A stretch of DNA of 64,000 nt from Ariolimax columbianus (lineage: Eukaryota > Mollusca > Gastropoda > Stylommatophora > Arionidae). The stretch covers positions 45,502,666 through 45,566,665 of the forward strand of contig JAVGWX010000002.1 of assembly GCA_036924085.1 (NCBI GenBank), in the 5' to 3' direction. Under the pieces are notes generated by a model, which was given only the letters and a program-made list of their open reading frames with translations, had not been told where the DNA came from and searched no databases. Shown here piece after piece: positions 32,655 to 43,432 of the stretch (its first letter is position 1; every line of letters starts with the position of its first letter). The translations under genes and the position numbers were made by a program.

Positions 32655-33973
32655 GCCTGTGGTACAATTCCCCTTTTCCAGCTTTGGTTCAGGACCGATA
32701 GCAGTTTCTTCTTCGCTGTTTGGCCCAGCCCCATCAGCATTTCGTTTGTTATCCCGTCTTTTCCGGGAGATTTCCTTTTCTTTAGTGTTCTCATAGCCTC
32801 TTCCATTTCGCGCATTGTTAGTTTGGCCATCATGTGCTCTTCAGGAGCCGTATTCATGTTTTCGTGTCCCTTTAGCTCTTCGCTCATGTCTGTATGCTTA
32901 TCTGCAGGGACCTCGATGTGGTTTGCTCTGGCATAGTGATCGACAAAGGCGTTTGCGGCTTTCTTACCTGTGATCAAGTTCTCGCCCTGCTTGATAGTAA
33001 TTTGTTTATTTGACGGGGTTTCGTCGTTCATGGCTCTGACTAGCTTCCATAGCTTGTTCCCGTCTTTGTCCAGGTTTAGACTTTCCGTTTTATTTTTCCA
33101 GCTTTCTCTTGCTGTTTGCTTGAGAGTGTGTTTGTACTTCGCCGCGGCGGCTTTGAGGGCGATGTTTGCCTCCATGGATTTTTCTCGCTCTGCCATGTTC
33201 CTAGCATTTGTTACTGCATCTTCCACTTTCTGCAACTCATCATTCCAGTAGGGCTTATAGTTTTTCCTAGCTCCTCTTGGGATGGTTTCAGTGGCGGCTT
33301 GCCTTATTGCCTTGCTTAGGCTCTCTACCATGGGCTTCATTTTTGTGTTTCGTGTGTTGATGGTTTCACACAGCCCATCTGTCAGGATTGCAAATCTGTC
33401 CCAGTCGGCTCGTTTGTAATTCCAACGTGGGAGCGGTTTTGTTTCCTGTGGGCCTACTTCCATGTCAATGGTTAGCCTGATCGGCCTGTGGTCGCTACCT
33501 GCCAGTTGGTTTAGCACCTGGCGGTCTATTTTATGGTGTATGTCCTGTGTGGAGAAGGCCAAATCTGGAGTCGAGGTGGTATGCCATGTTCTTGAATAGA
33601 AGCTAGGGCTATCCTCCGGCCTATTGATTAGGGAGAGATTTGCATCTATCTCCCAAACTTCCACTTCGTCACCTCTGCTGTCTGTGTCAGAGTATCCCCA
33701 TCTCTCCGAGTGGCTGTTGAAATCTCCAACTACTATGCAGTTGGAGTCTCTGACCTCCATACTCGAGAGCGATAGGTCTCTATTTGGTGATCCGTACAGA
33801 TTGAAAATGCGGAGCTTCGTCTCTTGAGCCATTATGTCAACTCCTACAATTTCTGCTTGTCCGGTGTGATTGACAGATACCGCGCTACTCGGTATGCAGT
33901 TTCTGGTCAGTATCAGGACCCCTCCTTTGTGGCCTTCTCTATCTAGACGGAAGGTCTGGTATCCTCTTATTGA
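32579..33973 (-). pseudogene. LINE copy 2 endonuclease and reverse transcriptase N-part
   Basis: This is one continuous frame. Endonuclease motifs are CIVVGDFNSHSERWGYSDTD, STPDLAFSTQD and LAGSDHRPIRL, so the catalytic SDH is present. It then runs into KRKSPGKDGITNEML and AWKDAILVPVPKTGKDK before a frame change near NGY. The open frame extends past 33976 into minisatellite DNA up to 34054, giving a spurious repeat-encoded N-terminus (VVGFLTSQ). Confidence 0.88.
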
Positions 33974-33976
33974 GAA

Positions 33977-34150
33977 GACCTGGGATGCAAGAAAACCCAC
34001 TACGATCTGGGATGTCAGAAAACCTACTACGATCTGGGATGTCAGAAAAACCACTACGATCTAAGATGTCAGAAAAGCCACTACAGACCTGGGATGTCAG
34101 AAAAGCTACTACAGATCTGGGATGCAAGAAAAGCCACTACAGACCTGTTA
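33977..34150. repeat. 27/28-bp minisatellite, right part
   Basis: About six units of GATCTGGGATGTCAGAAAAG followed by CCACTAC. Continuous with 30340-30408 before LINE insertion. Confidence 0.88.
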
Positions 34151-34385
34151 CCAAAGAAAATGAAACAATGGGAGAGAACTAAGTCTGAGAATAAATGCAA
34201 CAACAAAATAGTGTTGGTTGGGAGACATATTCATACAAGATGTGCAATCATTCATATATCTTGGTAACAGCATAGCCAAAGTAGAATGTGCCGATAATGA
34301 TATCAAAATAAGAAGACAACAGAAGAGAAGAGCTTTCATTGCAATCTGGAACTTATGGAAATCAGAGGAAATTGAGTTCAACGTG
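34151..34385 (+). mobile_element. LINE reverse transcriptase fragment, left part
   Basis: Plus-strand reading across frames gives QSFIYLGNSIAKVECADNDI, RRQQKRRAFIAIWNLWKSEE. This is the region after the catalytic palm in RTE-like elements (xYLGSxI...G..DxDIxxR...A). It breaks at about 34385 and resumes near 34600. Confidence 0.65.
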
Positions 34386-34599
34386 TGACAAAGTGAGACG
34401 CCGTTTGCCTGGTGTTTAGACAGTCGGGGTTTGAATTCGAACTGCGACGGTCGGTTCATAAGGGCAATTTTTTCGGAAATCCCGAGTTCATCGCTGGATC
34501 TATGGAGCTCGTGTTTTGTGCAATGCTCTCGGCAGACGGCATATCATTCCGCAGCGAAAGACTGAGCCATATGGAGAGACCCGCGCCTTTAGCCTTTCA
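34386..34599 (+). repeat. SINE-like insert in LINE fragment
   Basis: About 215 bp separate the two LINE halves. GTTTGCCTGGTGTTTAGACA and CGGGGTTTGAATTCGAAC resemble decayed tRNA A and B boxes. The boundaries are estimated from the loss of LINE homology. Confidence 0.45.
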
Positions 34600-34915
34600 A
34601 AATAAACGTGTTGTTCTTCAATGTAGTCCCGCCTATTATATGACCCGGAAACGTGGAGTACAACAGAAACAAAAACAAAAAAAGATACAGACTATCATAA
34701 AGGTGTGTCTGCTTATAATAGTCAGATTGAAATGGCATGATTTGGAACTGTTGATAAGAAACAGATAAATATAAAGTAACACGGGGTAAGGAGATTACGC
34801 TGGCGTTGGGTGGAACCCACAATAAAGAAAACGGCTGATATAGTTACACTGAAGTCTCTGTTTTGGAATGCACAGGTCAAGAGAAGTAGAGGTAGACAAA
34901 AAACATACACGAAGA
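34600..34915 (+). mobile_element. LINE fragment, right part (C-terminus)
   Basis: Contains TKTKKIQTIINR-like, RLKWHDLELL, a degenerate RRRWRWVG-like segment, and SLFWNAQVKRSRGRQK. This is the C-terminal tail continuing from 34385. It runs directly into a 21-bp minisatellite. Confidence 0.6.
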
Positions 34916-35212
34916 AGAGGTACACATACATGGAGAAGAGGTACACATACACGGAGAAGAGCTACACGTACATGGAGAAGAGATACACATATATAGAGAA
35001 GAGATATACATACATGGAGAAGAGATACGCATTCATGGAGAAGAAATACACATACACGGGGAAGAGATTAACATACATGGAGAAGAGATACACATACATG
35101 GAGAAGAGATACACATACATGGAGAAGAGATACACATACATGGAGAAGAGATACACATACATGGAGATGAGATGCACATATATGGAGAAGAGATACATAT
35201 ACATGAAACAAG
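34905..35212. repeat. 21-bp minisatellite
   Basis: About 14 units of AGATACACATACATGGAGAAG. The period is a multiple of three, so the plus strand reads (YTYMEKR)n and the minus strand (YLFSMYV)n. These are repeat-encoded frames with no start, domain or splice context of their own. Confidence 0.92.
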
Positions 35213-35922
35213 GACGCCGTTAACAAAACTGAAGCTGTTGACTCAGGACTGTCAGATCTGGCGTGTATTTATTGAAGACCTGTATTCACAGGGAGCTCAA
35301 ATGTTTTGAATGAACTTAAAACGCACAGGAACGTTAAAGTTAAAAGTAACCACCTCAAAAAAAAAAAGAACTAAAAAAAAACCAAACAAAACAAAACCGA
35401 CATTTCCGTACGAAGATTTTATCAAGAAACTAGCAATAAATCGTCAGAAATAACAATAGCTGTTTCTCTAGTTCTACTTCGAAGTCAAATAAGACAATCA
35501 AAGGATATACAATTAAATACGGCAGTGAGAAAGTTACATCGTTTTCCACTGACATTTTAATATGTCATACAATTTACTTCGTATGTATCGTTTCCTTCGC
35601 TCACTATAATTTCTGTTTGTGTTGAAATTTGATTTCTGTTGACGCCTGCATTTTATTGTACAATCATTCTGTGCATAGTGAGTGAATAATACACTGGTGA
35701 GATGAGGTTGCTATTAAGTTTTATTGTCCAACACGTTTCTGTTACCAAGGCCGCTATTTCTAAATCGTTGATTGTACCGAGATCTCTTCTTGCTGTGCAG
35801 ACCATGAAAACCTTCTAACAGTCAACAGGCGATTAAACATTCGAATTAATAAATTATTATTTAAGTAAGAAAGACACATACTTTAATTTGCGATCACGTA
35901 AAGTTTGACAGATTAAATAAAT
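35213..35922. other. No gene seen
   Basis: AT-rich unassigned sequence with short A-runs near 35356 and 35374. Confidence 0.5.
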
Positions 35923-36105
35923 ATGTTTTCAATAGGATACAGTCTTGTATTTCAGGTAACGGGCGCAGGCGGCCATGTCACTGTACATCTTTTTGCTCTA
36001 GTGGTGTTTATCACGTCTGTTGTTTACATCGTGTTCAAAGTCAAGAATATAAATATCGCAACATCTTTGTTTGTTTTGGTAATCCTGTCTCTCTTACGAG
36101 TGTAG
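35923..36105 (+). CDS. Possible exon encoding hydrophobic segments, unrecognised
   Basis: Following TTGTATTTCAG, an acceptor-like sequence at about 35947-35957, the plus strand encodes VTGAGGHVTVHLFALVVFIT and then SVVYIVFKVKNIN and TSLFVLVILSLLRV before a stop. Two hydrophobic stretches could be membrane helices. The GC-rich start stands out from the AT-rich surroundings. I recognise no family, and no partner exon was found, so this is tentative and may be chance. Confidence 0.2.
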   Translation: MFSIGYSLVFQVTGAGGHVTVHLFALVVFITSVVYIVFKVKNINIATSLFVLVILSLLRV

Positions 36106-37345
36106 CAGATCCCAATGTTTGCCCTAGGGTTTTCTAACTGAAACATTATCACACTCATCCACATCATTCATGACCACACACAGCAAATGACATATCACAC
36201 ATCAGATGGCATATTTATTATATAATACTCATACCAGAAAAATTAGTAGTGAAATTACAAACACAATACAATACATATCATCTTAACTAAATATTCCTAT
36301 ATTATATATATGTTAATATAAATATTAAACTAAAACAGAAATTTTAAGCAGTAGCTATTGATGGAATTCCCAACTATCAAAACCCAGTTCTATTGCCGTA
36401 CACACATCACATACCCATTTAGATATCACCTAATCGATCTACACACTCGCTTAACTCGTCAGGACATACCTCGTTCACAAGGTGTCCTGCGTACAACACA
36501 CGTTCAAATTATCTATTAATACAAAACGCCCACACACACCTATTTGAGCGGCTGGCCCCGACTCAATGACGTATGCTGTTTGAGCGATCCTGTTCTTTCT
36601 CCAACATTCGTACAACAGTCTATTAATCGCTCCTCTATCTAAGTCGGTGAGCTAAACAGACTCCTATCTACATACACTCGTTCCCTCTCCATGCCAGCCT
36701 GCTTGAGCTAAACTTTGTCTATGTTATATACTCTCAAGCAGTATCAGAGTTGACCAATGGATCTCAGGGGGATGGCTCTATTCAGTCGTTATTGGAACGA
36801 ATTACTCTGAAAACCTGTCACTCATCTATCGCAGCAAGCTCCGCTGTCCTCCCGTCTGTCAATCACCCCCACTAACCAGATCGGAACGCCAGTGGTCAGT
36901 TCCTACCTGTACATTCTTTCCCCAACTCCGATTTCCTTTGTTGAGACGGTGAGTGACGTTGGCGTAGTGACCAGACAGAGAGTGACCTTGGCACACATTC
37001 AGGTACCTTTGTTCTCAGTAACCACATCACCCCTGCCCTAAACGCTCATGCTGGGGCTGGAACTGTTGCACAAGCAATTGTGCTTGTTATCAAGATGATT
37101 CCTGCTTCTCATACTCACACTTGCATGTAAAAAATCAACATAACAAAACAGCAGCAATAACATATTAACCCTGACTTAATGTGTTTCATTATCTCTGATA
37201 GATTTGTTGATTGTTGATTCTAAAATATAATGTACTTAATAAGTTTTATAATCTTTGATGGTCTTCTTGATTTTAAAATATGATGTAATTGGTAAGTTTC
37301 ACTATCTTTGATAGTCTTATTAATTGTTGATTCTAAAATCTGACG
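36106..37345. other. Intergenic, no gene seen
   Basis: AT-rich on the left and more even composition at 36480-37080, with no repeat family that I can match elsewhere in the window. Confidence 0.45.
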
Positions 37346-37716
37346 ACGGACGATTATGCTAACGTCTGGTCAGGCAAAACACACTGATCAGACAATGTTA
37401 GCTAGGGTCAGGAGAAATATACTGGACAAGATCCTCACCTGACCTCCTCGTTGGTTGTCCTGGAAACAGGCTGTTGTCGAGGACATCAGTCTGGCTAACA
37501 AGGTGAGGTTCGACGTGATCCCTGTAGTAGTGAGCGACACGCAGATGAAGCCAAGCATAGCACAACCGTCTGGAGGACCCCGGCCAACCTTCATCAGCAC
37601 GCTCGGGATGTGAGGAAAGCTACTGCAACCCACCACTTAACGTCCTTTTCAGGATGCACAAAAGGGTAACCTTTCTCATCGTGGGCATTCTTTAGCAACA
37701 AACAACAACAACAATG
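37346..37716 (+). repeat. Family B SINE-like repeat, copy B2 (complete)
   Basis: The most complete family B copy. Two 38-bp monomers at the 5' end (37358-37432; GCTAACGTCTGGTCAGGC and GTTAGCTAGGGTCAGG), a body with CAGATGAAGCCAAGCATAGC, then TCTCATCGTGGGCATTC and a CAACAACAA tail. The segment GGCTAACAAGGTGAGGTTCG followed by ATCCC could be a degenerate tRNA-type promoter. It lacks coding capacity. Confidence 0.88.
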
Positions 37717-38439
37717 CGACAACATCAATTGGCGAGTTGCAACTTTGTCATGGGTGATACCGCAGCATTTATCATGACTTGCAATGCAAGAACTGTTAGT
37801 TGGTAGCAGTGATATTCTCTAATAGATGTACGCTCCAACGCTGGCATTGAAGATTATTATTGTTAAGGCGGTCAATAAACACGGTCTGGCAGTGTTGTTT
37901 CGTGTTGTCTCCATCAGAATTAGTTTACCTCCATTCAAGAAGCTTGAACGAAATGTATTTATTTAATCTTGATGTTGCTTTGTTGTGCAGCACTTGATGT
38001 CATAATACATAAATTATAACAAAGCAGTGATGAGGTGGTACTGATGATTAACCACAAAGAATATATAAACACGGACAGGCATTGTTCACATACCGCGTTG
38101 GAACTAGACTTCAGTTCTAACCTTCATTTGACGAATCTACGTTTCTTTCAATAACAGACAGTCACTTTGGTTATATAAGAGCGCGTGAGCAACTCGTCAA
38201 AATCACCATTTACGATATTCTCAATACAATACAGAAGACATTTATTTACGATATTTTCAGTAAAAACAGAAGACATTTCATTTCCGATGTTCTAAGTAAA
38301 ATGCAGCAGATATCTCATTTTTTTCGAGTTCATCTTATTTCTGTATTCTCCAAGGTGGTGTGCGTTGCACTACAGTTTTTATTTAGCGCCTGTTGGCCCA
38401 GTGCATCCGACTTCGGCATGCATTTTATGTAAGGGTCTG
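37717..38439. other. Intergenic, no gene seen
   Basis: No recognised features. Three near-repeats of GATATTCTCA/AAGACATTT-type phrases lie at 38210-38310. Confidence 0.45.
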
Positions 38440-38590
38440 CTTCCTCCTGCATTTTATAAGGATTTAATTCCCCCTGCATTTTCTAAGGGTTTGCTTCCCC
38501 GGGGTAACGGCCGGTGCTATGAAGGGGATCGAACCCAGCACCTTCGGGCTATAAGCCGTGTCACTTAACCACTAGGTCATGCCGTACCCT
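38440..38590 (-). repeat. tRNA-derived SINE head
   Basis: On the minus strand ATGACCTAGTGGTTAAGTGA is a good A box and GGGTTCGATCCCC a perfect B box, about 35 bases apart. The loop between contains TTATA. Acceptor ends do not pair as a real tRNA would, and the body continues as a SINE toward 38440. Pol III promoter elements look intact. Confidence 0.7.
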
Positions 38591-39139
38591 CGATATTCTC
38601 AGTAAAATACATTTATTTCTTGACAAATAAGAAACGCAGAGGCACAGGTACTTTCCATCTTTTATTTATCCAGACAAATCATAATGTTTTGACGGTACGA
38701 GTAAGTTAGGCCCACCCCTGCCTCACCTCTCTCCCCCCTTTCAACCCCACAAATCCTCTACACCGGTAAGAAAACTTCTGGACGGAAAGTACTATGCGCT
38801 CTTGAAGTGGGGTCGTTGCTGCTAAAAATAAAACCTGTACTACGTTATGATGTCGTAAACCACATGCATAACTATTTTTTGTGTGTGACCTGTAATGTTA
38901 TGCTTGCAAGGGGTTTCGATCACATGTGCCATGTGATGTCACCCAGTGCAGGAGGGAGTTAGGGTGGGGGAGGTGGGGGGGGGGAGTGGCCCCAACATTT
39001 TGTAACGAAATATCGAGGTGAAAGAATATTGAGTGGGCAATGGCTAATAGATGTCGTGGTGTTAGTATCAATTGTGTTGGATATGTTTCTGAGTGTGAAT
39101 AATACCAAAGTTTCTGGCTTCTAATATACTCTATACATA
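38591..39139. other. 3' flank of the atonal-type gene, no gene seen
   Basis: Contains a G-rich run near 38945-38990. No coding signal. Confidence 0.45.
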
Positions 39140-39145
39140 TTTATT
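39140..39145 (-). terminator. Candidate polyadenylation signal AATAAA for the bHLH gene
   Basis: AATAAA on the minus strand about 80 bases after the TGA at 39222-39224. Position fits a short 3'UTR. Confidence 0.5.
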
Positions 39146-39221
39146 AGGTAATTGTCACACTGCTGTAGAAGCTCACTATTTTTGCAGATTTTTTTCCCTG
39201 CTAAGACAAATGTTCACAAAC

Positions 39222-39393
39222 TCAATGCTTGAGCACTTCCTGGAGAGCACTAATGTAGCTCTGCGCCATTTGTAGAGTTTCGTATTTTGAAAGCTTCCTG
39301 TTACCCCCAAATGAAGGAATGACATCTCGCAGACGATCGAAGGCCGCGTTCATACTCTGCATACGTTTCCTTTCCCTGGCATTTGCGCTTGAC
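39222..39393 (-). CDS. ATOH1-like: Atonal/ATOH1-type bHLH gene, exon 2 (DNA-binding domain)
   Basis: Proneural bHLH transcription factor; acts in the nucleus as an E-protein heterodimer on E-boxes. The acceptor AAAACTAACAG is at 39394-39404 and the exon starts in phase 2. It encodes the basic region [15 protein letters not shown], helix 1 [13 protein letters not shown], the loop [10 protein letters not shown] and helix 2 [16 protein letters not shown], then KH and a stop. [16 protein letters not shown] is the atonal-family signature and IPSF points to the ATOH1 branch. The protein ends only two residues after the domain. Basic-region contacts (NARER.RM) are intact. Confidence 0.9.
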
Positions 39394-39599
39394 CTGTTAG
39401 TTTTGGAGGCAAAAAAATTTATTGGTGACACAGATGAAATTAATTTTAAAGAAAGAGAATGCAAAATTTAAAAACGATATAAATTGTCTGTAGGTAGCAA
39501 AGGCAGCTATGCACGTGTAACTTGCTGAGAGTTTTGTTCACTTGCATTATTGGTGAACAGTTTTTGATGGTCACAATATTTACCAACATCTGGAGCAGA

Positions 39600-40015
39600 A
39601 GGTGCAGCAGTAATTGAGCTGATAGCAGTCAGCGACTCATTTCCAGATACTTACGTCGGGGTCAGAAATTTAGAACTGATCGAGCCCCAGTTCAGCCCCC
39701 AATTGGTGTCCCTGGAAACAGACTGCTATCATGTAGTCTGTCTAACAGAATAGGGTTCGAAGTGTTGGTCTTGCTAATGCCACTCGTACATGTGTTAGGA
39801 CCTCTTGACGACATTCCTTGGAGTCAGGTTACAGTGGCTCTCCTCACATAATTAGGCGTACTTGAGAAGCTGAACAGAGGTCTTCCTGGAAGTTGTGCAA
39901 TGTAAGACTTATCAGTAAGCTCACCATTAAAAGGATAATAGTTCCAGTCCACACCTCGTTGTCCAACTTGCCATGAAATAGCCAGTTTTCAGGCAGAACT
40001 GATTGAAAATGAGGT
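39600..40015 (-). repeat. Family B' repeat with a further piece at its left
   Basis: The part from about 39780 matches family B' in minus orientation (TTACAGTGGCTCTCCTCACA, AAGCTGAACAGAGGTCTTCC, GTAAGCTCACCATTAAAAGG). The left part, 39600-39770, holds CCTGGAAACAGACTGCTATC and a B-like middle in plus orientation, so two copies seem to meet. The right end runs into the 38-bp array. Confidence 0.6.
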
Positions 40016-40019
40016 GGGT

Positions 40020-40735
40020 CTCATCAGACTTAGACTAACATTATCCGATCATTAGGTTTCATCTGAATTTAACTAACATGATCTGATCAGTATGTTTTAC
40101 CTGACTGGCTAACATGATCGGAGCAGTATGTTTCACCTGATCCTGACTATCATGATCTGAACAGTATGTTTCACCTGATCCTGACTAACATGATCTGATC
40201 AGTATGTTTCACATGACCCTGGCTAACATAATCTGATCAGTATGTTTCACCTGACTATAGCTAACATAATCTGAACAGTATGTTTCACCTGACCCTGACT
40301 AACATGATCTGAACAGTACGTTTCACCTGATCCTGACTAACATAATCTGATCAGTATGTTTCCCCTGACTCTGGCTAACATAATTTGAACAGTATGTTTC
40401 ACCTGACCCCAACTAACATGATCTGATCAGTATGTTTCACCTGACCCTAACTAACATAATCTGATCAGTATGTTTCACATGACCCTGGCTAACATAATCT
40501 GATCAGTATGTTTCACCTGACACTAACTAATATGATCTGATCAGTATGTTTCACCTACTCTGGCTAACATAATCTGAACAGTATGTTTCACCTGACCCTA
40601 ACTAACATGATCTGATCAGTATGTTTCACATGACCCTGGCTAACATAATCTGATCAGTATGTTTCACCTACTCTGACTAACATAATCTGATCAGTATGTT
40701 TCACCTGACTGACTACTCTGATCAGTATGTATCCT
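40020..40735. repeat. 38-bp array derived from the family B 5' monomer
   Basis: About 18 units of CTAACATGATCTGATCAGTA plus TGTTTCACCTGACCCTGA. The reverse complement is the monomer at the 5' end of family B (GTTAGC.AGGGTCAGG.GAAA.ATACTG). It sits at the 5' side of the neighbouring minus-oriented B' copy. Confidence 0.88.
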
Positions 40736-41534
40736 CTTATCTAGTAATCGAAGAGTGAAGGCAAGCATCGGGCCGAACGGTGCAGATATCGATTACGACA
40801 GAACGTCTTTTTCAAAATGAACAGCAGAAAGAAAGAAAGAAAGAAACACAGACTTATCAAAAGGATAAGAAAATGTCCAATACTACTGCACATTAAGGAA
40901 CATTAAGTAACCCTTAACAGTACAGCCAGACGTGCACGGAAATTGAACCAACCGAATCAGAAATCAGAAGACCGATAGATGAGCAAGCAGGAGAAACCCT
41001 GGACAGCATAATAAAAGACCACCCAAAATATGAGTGCTGTGCTTGTAGCTTTCTCTTTCATCGTGTCTTCTTTTATTTCCAAGCGTAGTATAGAGCGACC
41101 ACTGCTACTGTCTACCTTACAGTAATCCTACATAAAATCACTCACTTGTGCTCTGTGGGATTCGTAGAAAGTGGTTGTTTTGGGGTGGTGAAGCGGTTTA
41201 TGGCACGGCCAGTACCCAAACTTGCCTGTGTCCAGATTAATAAAACAACAAGATATTTCGCATATGGGATGTAAAGTAATTCGTGTAACTACAGATACAA
41301 ATGTCAGGGTGTTGTTTCACTGAAACAGTTATGTAATTATTGTCCGTGCCTGCATTTCATGTTGTAATGTAATATAAAAGATTATTTTCAGTTAATCTCT
41401 AGATGAATCCTTCTCTAATGTTGTACGTTCATTCTCCTCCACATTACATTCACATAGCCCTTCAAATATAGATTTAACTAATGCGTCATTACATGTCCTA
41501 ATTATATCCTAATCGGGAGCGAAGAGTAATCAGG
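40736..41534. other. Intronic, no gene recognised
   Basis: A weak SINE A-like phrase (GGGCCGAACGGTGCAGATATCG) lies at 40770-40792, followed by an A-rich GAAA run. Nothing else is supported. Confidence 0.4.
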
Positions 41535-41540
41535 ATGAGG

Positions 41541-41572
<32 letters not shown>

Positions 41573-41745
41573 ATGCCCACGATGAGTAACTTTACTCTTT
41601 AGTGCGCCCTCAAAATGGCGTTAGGTGGCGAATTGCAGTATCTTTTCTCACATCCCGAGGGTACTGATGGAAGTGGACCGTATCTCCTCCAGGAAGTTGT
41701 GCTATGGTTGGCTTCACTGCGTGACGCTGGGATCAATCAGGGCCT
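41535..41745 (-). repeat. Family B copy, minus orientation
   Basis: It begins with a (GTT)n tail, then GAATGCCCACGATGAGTAAC, the reverse of the family B 3' end, and continues through TTCTCACATCCCGAGGGTAC and GTTGTGCTATGGTTGGCTTC. It is diverged from B2 by many substitutions. Confidence 0.8.
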
Positions 41746-41799
41746 GGTGAAACTTAATGATCAAGACCTCCAGCACACGGTCTTGTTCGTGCTCCTGGA

Positions 41800-42040
41800 A
41801 ACAGACCATGTCACAACAATCTGGCCAACGTCGTGGGGGTCGACATTGTAATCACCATAATGGTGAGTTTACTGAGGAACATTGCATTGCACTACAGCCA
41901 AGAAGACCCCAGACCATCTTCTGAAGTACGCCTCGGGATGTAAGAATAGCAACTGGGACCTACCACTAAAGAAATGTTGTCAAGAGTTAACTCAGCGCAG
42001 CACGAGTAGCTTTGCATAGCAACAACAACAACAACAAAAT
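41800..42040 (+). repeat. Family B' copy, plus orientation
   Basis: CTCCTGGAAACAGACCATGT, ATCTGGCCAACGTCGTGGGG, CACCATAATGGTGAGTTTAC and a CAACAACAACAA tail define family B', a sister of family B. It lies head-to-head with the minus family B copy at 41535-41745. Confidence 0.7.
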
Positions 42041-42339
42041 GCAAGTGACAGTTAACATGCAAGTAACATTCTTCTTTCACCTTTTGTATTACTATTTGTC
42101 TACCGTTTCTGCTTCAATTGTTATCGTGGTTTATTTAGCTGAGATTGGGATCTGTAGTTCTGGTTAGCATAATTGACATAAATACAAACTGGTATATGCA
42201 TCAATTTCGTAGTACATCACTGTTCTCGCTAATCATATCATACTTCTACCCTTCTCTATCTGTGTCTCTTTCAGCATCGCTGTCTGCGTCTCTATGCATT
42301 TCTCGGTCGATCTGGTACTGTCTTTCTCTATATGGGCCT

Positions 42340-42441
42340 CTCGCTATGTGGGCCTCTCTCTTTCTCTCTCTCTATCTCTGTTTGTGCCTCTCTCTCTCTC
42401 TCTCTATCTGTACCTTTCTTTGTCTATATGTGTTTCTTTCG

Positions 42442-42506
<65 letters not shown>

Positions 42507-42576
42507 TCTCTCTATCTGTGCCTTTCTCTGAGTCTGTGACTCTGTCTCTCTCCCTCTCTTTTCCTTTATATATATA

Positions 42577-42648
<72 letters not shown>

Positions 42649-42660
42649 CTCTTTATCTGT
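42340..42660. repeat. (CT)n and two (TA)n microsatellites
   Basis: CTCTCT-rich sequence, then TA tracts at about 42445-42502 and 42570-42640. These give long Tyr-Ile frames that are not genes. Confidence 0.95.
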
Positions 42661-43139
42661 GCCTCTCACTCTACCTGTGCATATAACTACTCCATATCTG
42701 TCTTTCTCTCTATAAGTGTCGTTCTCTGTCTATTTGTGTCACTCGCTCTATCTACACATCTCTATCAGGGCCTTTTTCTATCTCTGCCTCTCTCAATCCC
42801 TCTATCTGTATCTCTCTTGTTCTCTTCCCCCCTCACCATCTCTCGCCCCACTCTCTATATGCCTGCCTCTATCTCCAAACTAACATCAGTCTCACATCCC
42901 CTCCCCTCCCCCATGCCCCTTCCATACAAACAGGATATTGTTGCTGTCTTTTAAAAAAAATGTCGAACGCACTATTTGAACTGACATTTGAAATGAAAGC
43001 AGTCATTTACGAAACTACGGTTGAGTGTGGAAATGATGTCAATGATGATTGTGATAATAGCGAATGTGTTGTTAGTTACAGCAACTGGCATTTAGATGGT
43101 GTGTGGCATGTTGTCATGAGCAACCAAGTGGGCGTCGGT

Positions 43140-43432
43140 CCTAATTTAGCTCACGTAGGCCCAGTCCTCTCAGTGCTGTTGTTCGAAGAGACTCGTGCTG
43201 TATTGAGTCAACTCTTGACTTCATGTCTGTTGTAGCGGGTTCCAGTGGCTTTTTGTAAACACAGAAGCATACTTGAAAAATTGAATAGAGGTCATCCTGG
43301 TTATAATGCAATGCGAGGGTTCTTACTAAGTTCACCTCTATCGGGATTACAGTGTCGATCCCTACCTCGTTGGCCAAACTGTTGTAAGACAACCAGTTTC
43401 CAGGAGCGCACACGAAGATGTGAGGTGGGGTC
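43140..43432 (-). repeat. Family B' copy, minus orientation
   Basis: Reverse of B': TGAGTCAACTCTTGACTTCA, TCCAGTGGCTTTTTGTAAAC, TTGAATAGAGGTCATCCTGG and ACCTCGTTGGCCAAACTGTT. Its right (5') end passes into the array at 43433. Confidence 0.75.

Larger units (their letters stand above)
30409..33976 (-). mobile_element. I-group (Nimbus-like) LINE copy 2, 5'-truncated, 3568 bp, best preserved
   Basis: Same family and strand as copy 1. It is flanked by a perfect 12-bp duplication GACCTGGGATGC at 30397-30408 and 33977-33988, inside a minisatellite. The 3' end has a short GAA tail after TGCGTACGCAG. Truncation removes the start of the endonuclease and any ORF1. Only one clear frameshift (near 32590-32650) and a few stops (near 31900-32025) separate the coding blocks, so it is younger than copy 1. 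Confidence 0.92.

Noticed and set aside
30432..34054. Active retrotransposon
   Set aside because: 5' truncation, a frameshift near 32590-32650, stops near 31900-32025 and lack of ORF1 rule out autonomy.
34810..35223. (YTYMEKR)n protein
   Set aside because: Period of 21 bp keeps both strands open. The start lies in LINE debris and there is no independent coding evidence.
38510..38590. Functional tRNA gene (TTATA loop)
   Set aside because: A and B boxes are good, but the acceptor and anticodon stems do not pair as required and a SINE-like body follows.
42145..42715. Open frames of Ser/Leu and Tyr/Ile
   Set aside because: Produced by CT and TA microsatellites.
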